Positions 61,929 through 64,000 of a DNA stretch of 64,000 bases are shown here, piece by piece (within the stretch, counting starts at the first letter, position 1; every line of letters begins with the position of its first letter). Below the pieces are notes generated by a model. That model saw nothing but the letters and a program-made list of their open reading frames with translations. It was not told where the DNA came from and searched no databases. The position numbers and the translations under genes were made by a program. Source of the stretch: WHSW01 sp963749365 (GTDB lineage Bacteria > Actinomycetota > Thermoleophilia > Solirubrobacterales > 70-9); the NCBI GenBank assembly GCA_963749365.1, contig CAVVME010000002.1, forward strand, positions 1 through 64,000. Direction: 5' to 3'.

Positions 61929-62702
61929 TCAGCGGACCGCTTCGTTCAACTCCCAGATCAGCCGCAGCCCTGTCAGCGTCAGCAGGTCGTCGACCTCGTC
62001 GATCATCTCGCAGAACGGCGCGATCGCGGCGGCGAGACCGCCGGTGGCAACGAACACGGGCTCGCCGCCGAGCTCCTGCTCGAGCCGTCGCGCAATCCCG
62101 TCGATCAACCCCGCGAAGCCGAAGATCACACCCGACTGGATCGCCGCCCGCGTCGATTTGCCGATCGCGGCGCCGGGCTCGGCGAGGTCGATCCGCGGGA
62201 TCCGCGCCCCGCGCTCGGTCAGCGCCGTGAGCGAGATCTCGACCCCGGGGGCGATCGCCCCGCCGAGGTACTCGCCCGCCGCCGAGACGGCATCGAAGTT
62301 GATCCCGGTTCCGAAGTCGACGACCACGCAGGCGCCGCCGATCCGCTCGTAGGCGGCGACCGCGTTGACGAGCCGGTCGGCGCCGACCTCCTGCGGGTTG
62401 TCGATCCGGATCGGCATCCCGGTCTTGATCTGCGGGCCGACGGTCAGGCAGCGGCAGGCGAAGTAGCGCGCCGCCATCGCCTCGTACTCGCTCCCCAGCG
62501 GCGGGACGACCGAGGAGACGATCAGCGCGTCGACCTCACCCGCCTCGATCCCGCTCAGCGCCAGCAGGCCGGTGATCCGCTCGGCGAGCTCGTCTCCGGT
62601 GGCTCCGGCACGGGTCTGAAATCGCCAGTGCTCGGCGAGGCGTTCGCCGCGGAACGCGCCCAGGTGGGTGTTGGTGTTGCCGACGTCGATCGCGAGCAGC
62701 AC
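61929..62702 (-). CDS. coaX: Type III pantothenate kinase
   Basis: 257 residues. ASKHA-type ATP site LLAIDVGNTNTHLGAF, the substrate segment VGADRLVNAVAAYERIGG, and FGTGINFDAVSAAGEYLGGAI. It makes 4'-phosphopantothenate for coenzyme A. It is divergent from the GST-like gene with 31 bp between the starts. Confidence 0.97.
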   Translation of the reverse strand: MLLAIDVGNTNTHLGAFRGERLAEHWRFQTRAGATGDELAERITGLLALSGIEAGEVDALIVSSVVPPLGSEYEAMAARYFACRCLTVGPQIKTGMPIRIDNPQEVGADRLVNAVAAYERIGGACVVVDFGTGINFDAVSAAGEYLGGAIAPGVEISLTALTERGARIPRIDLAEPGAAIGKSTRAAIQSGVIFGFAGLIDGIARRLEQELGGEPVFVATGGLAAAIAPFCEMIDEVDDLLTLTGLRLIWELNEAVR

Positions 62703-62733
62703 GCGCGGATTATCGCCGGATAGGATCGGGGCA

Positions 62734-63498
62734 GTGCAGGCGCGCCTCTACGTGATCCCGGGCTCCCATCCGTCGCGAACCGTGCAGGCGATGCTCGAAC
62801 GCAAGGGGATCGACTACAAGCGAGTCGACCTGCTGCCGGTGATCTCGAAGGGCGTCGTTCGCCTCGCCGGCTTCCCCGGGATCACGGTTCCGGCGTTGAA
62901 GCTCGACGGTCGCAAGCTTCAGGGCTCGCGGGAAATCGGCCGCGAGCTCGACCGCCTGGTCCCGGAACCGCCCCTCTACCCCGCTGACCCGACCGCACGC
63001 GTCGCCGTCGAGCAGGCCGAGCGCTGGGGGGAGGAGGCGCTGCAGCCGGTCGCGCGCCGGGTGCTCTGGAACACCCTTCGGCGCGACCGCTCGCCTCTGG
63101 TCTCCTACTCCGAGGGGGCGCGGCTCGGCGTCCCGATCGGACTCGCGGTGAAGACGGCGGCGCCGATCGTCGCGCTCTCGGCCCGGCTCAACGACGCCGG
63201 CGACGAGAACGTGCGCGCCGACCTCGCGGCGCTGCCGGGGATGCTGCAGCGGATCGACGACTGGATCGCCGAAGGCGTGCTCGGCGGCGAGGAACTGAAC
63301 GCCGCGGACCTCCAGATCGGGCCCAGCCTGCGCCTGCTGATGACGCTCGCCGACGTGCGCCCGGCGATCGAGGCGCGACCCGCAGGTGAGCTCGCGGTTC
63401 GGGCCGCCCCCGACTATCCGGGCGACGCGCCCCCGGTCCTCCCGGCGGCCTGGCTCGAGCCGCTGCGCCCGGGGCCGCACTCCGAACAGAGCATGTAA
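62734..63498 (+). CDS. Glutathione S-transferase-fold protein
   Basis: 254 residues from GTG 62734 (QARLYVIPGSHPSRTVQAML). The thioredoxin-like N-terminal domain has LKLDGRKLQGSREIGRELD; the helical C-terminal domain has GEELNAADLQIGPSLRLL. Actinobacteria usually lack glutathione, so the thiol used is unclear; the catalytic Cys/Ser position reads PGSHPS. Confidence 0.82.
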   Translation: MQARLYVIPGSHPSRTVQAMLERKGIDYKRVDLLPVISKGVVRLAGFPGITVPALKLDGRKLQGSREIGRELDRLVPEPPLYPADPTARVAVEQAERWGEEALQPVARRVLWNTLRRDRSPLVSYSEGARLGVPIGLAVKTAAPIVALSARLNDAGDENVRADLAALPGMLQRIDDWIAEGVLGGEELNAADLQIGPSLRLLMTLADVRPAIEARPAGELAVRAAPDYPGDAPPVLPAAWLEPLRPGPHSEQSM

Positions 63499-63539
63499 TG
63501 GTGGCCTCGGCGCCCGGCACAAACTGGGTGAACCGGATC

Positions 63540-63558
63540 AGGCCCGCTGAGCGGGCCT
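63540..63558. terminator. Bidirectional hairpin between convergent genes
   Basis: AGGCCCGC-TGA-GCGGGCCT is a perfect 8-bp stem with a 3-base loop, between the convergent GST-like and folK genes. There is no clear T run on either side. Confidence 0.55.
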
Positions 63559-63596
63559 AAACGTCCTCACCTTGTGGTCAGAGCAGCGGCGTTGAA

Positions 63597-64000
63597 TCAC
63601 AGCGGTCCGATCCGTTCCACCCGCTCCCCCTCACCCAGGCCCGCCAGCGCCTCGCTCAGCCGGGTGCCGTCCGGCAGCGACAGCTCGGGCTCGAGCTCCA
63701 GCAACGGGACGAGTACGAAGCGGCGGCTTGACACCTCGCGGTGCGGCAGGGTGAGCCGCTCGGTCTCCAGCTCCAGGTCGCCGAGCAGCAGCAGGTCGAT
63801 GTCGAGCGGGCGCGGGCCGTGCCTCGGGCCGCCAAAGGCCCGGCCCTGCCCGACCTCGATCGCCTTGCAGGCATCGAGCAGCGCCTCGGGCCCGAGTCCG
63901 GTGCGCCCTCGCAGCACCGCGTTCAGGAACTCCGCTTGGTCGAGGATCTCGCCCACCGGCTCGGTCTCGTAGACCGACGAGACGGCCTCGACCTCGACCC
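63597..64000 (-). CDS. folK: 6-hydroxymethyl-7,8-dihydropterin pyrophosphokinase, 5' end beyond window
   Basis: The frame is open to the right edge, so the N-terminus is missing. Motifs: VSSVYETEPVGEILDQAEFL, ALLDACKAIEVGQGR and GPRHGPRPLDIDLLLLG. These are the HPPK signatures for folate synthesis. It ends with a TGA at 63597. Confidence 0.93.
   Translation of the reverse strand, partial: VEVEAVSSVYETEPVGEILDQAEFLNAVLRGRTGLGPEALLDACKAIEVGQGRAFGGPRHGPRPLDIDLLLLGDLELETERLTLPHREVSSRRFVLVPLLELEPELSLPDGTRLSEALAGLGEGERVERIGPL

Noticed and set aside
63499..63596. A possible small RNA or tRNA between the GST-like gene and folK
   Set aside because: Only the 19-base hairpin is convincing; no cloverleaf or conserved loop could be formed.

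Overview
The window looks like two different genomes joined near 21.3-21.4 kb. Positions 1 to about 21,300 carry proteobacterial genes. They include a homodimeric-type pyruvate dehydrogenase operon whose E3 carries lipoyl domains, a DctA transporter, a MaeB-type malic enzyme, TRAP solute-binding proteins, and a sugar-acid (idonate/gluconate) cluster. An alphaproteobacterium of the Rhodospirillales/Geminicoccales kind is my guess, held loosely. From about 21,375 to 64,000 the genes are those of a high-GC actinobacterium, most like Thermoleophilia (Solirubrobacterales/Gaiellales). Markers are gap-pgk-tpiA-gpmI, uvrC-rapZ, clpC-radA-disA-carD-ispD, cysS-rlmB-sigH, an RskA-type anti-sigma pair and coaX. 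The gpmI gene is cut off after about 27 codons exactly where the proteobacterial sequence begins, so a chimeric assembly is more likely than transfer.

Left part. On the minus strand: the type II NADH dehydrogenase (runs off the left edge), dctA, maeB (frameshifted), a small coiled-coil protein, lpd with two lipoyl domains (frameshifted), aceF and aceE. Together they take up C4-dicarboxylates, convert malate to pyruvate and then acetyl-CoA, and reoxidise NADH. A sigma-54-like promoter lies upstream of aceE. After a divergent intergenic region come a TAXI-type TRAP binding protein, a decayed IS6-family transposase, a PAS/HD-GYP-like protein with a degenerate HD motif, and a GntR/FCD regulator divergent from a plus-strand sugar-acid cluster. 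That cluster is dctP, an enolase-superfamily dehydratase, a gluconate 5-dehydrogenase-like SDR, an L-idonate 5-dehydrogenase-like enzyme and a second dctP. A degraded piece of a zinc dehydrogenase gene follows just before the break. About a dozen frameshifts are visible in this 21 kb.

Right part. Frames are almost all intact, genes are tightly packed and mostly on the minus strand, and many overlap by ATGA/GTGA/TTGA. In order: lower glycolysis (gpmI fragment, tpiA, pgk, gap), a VOC protein, an ABC-2 exporter, rapZ, uvrC, an enoyl-CoA hydratase, a cupredoxin lipoprotein and a MaoC dehydratase. Next is a three-gene TadE-like/cell-wall hydrolase operon that ends in an unusual four-module protein. 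Then come pit/DUF47 phosphate uptake with wecB, a pterin dehydratase, a zinc-finger rhomboid and two sigma/anti-sigma pairs. These are followed by a PlsC-GpsA fusion, an iron-type alcohol dehydrogenase abutting tRNA-Thr, sigH, rlmB, cysS, an acyl-CoA synthetase, ispF, a PHP phosphatase, a DUF389 membrane protein, ispD, carD, disA, radA and clpC. The right end holds a DUF11 surface protein, a lipoprotein with a probable CTG start, greA, dus, coaX, a GST-like protein and folK (runs off the right edge).

I saw no CRISPR array, prophage or complete insertion sequence. The most unusual items are the chimeric join, the TadE/VanY/transglycosylase fusion operon, the PlsC-GpsA fusion, the tRNA-abutting dehydrogenase, and two genes (ispD and a lipoprotein) that lack a standard start codon.
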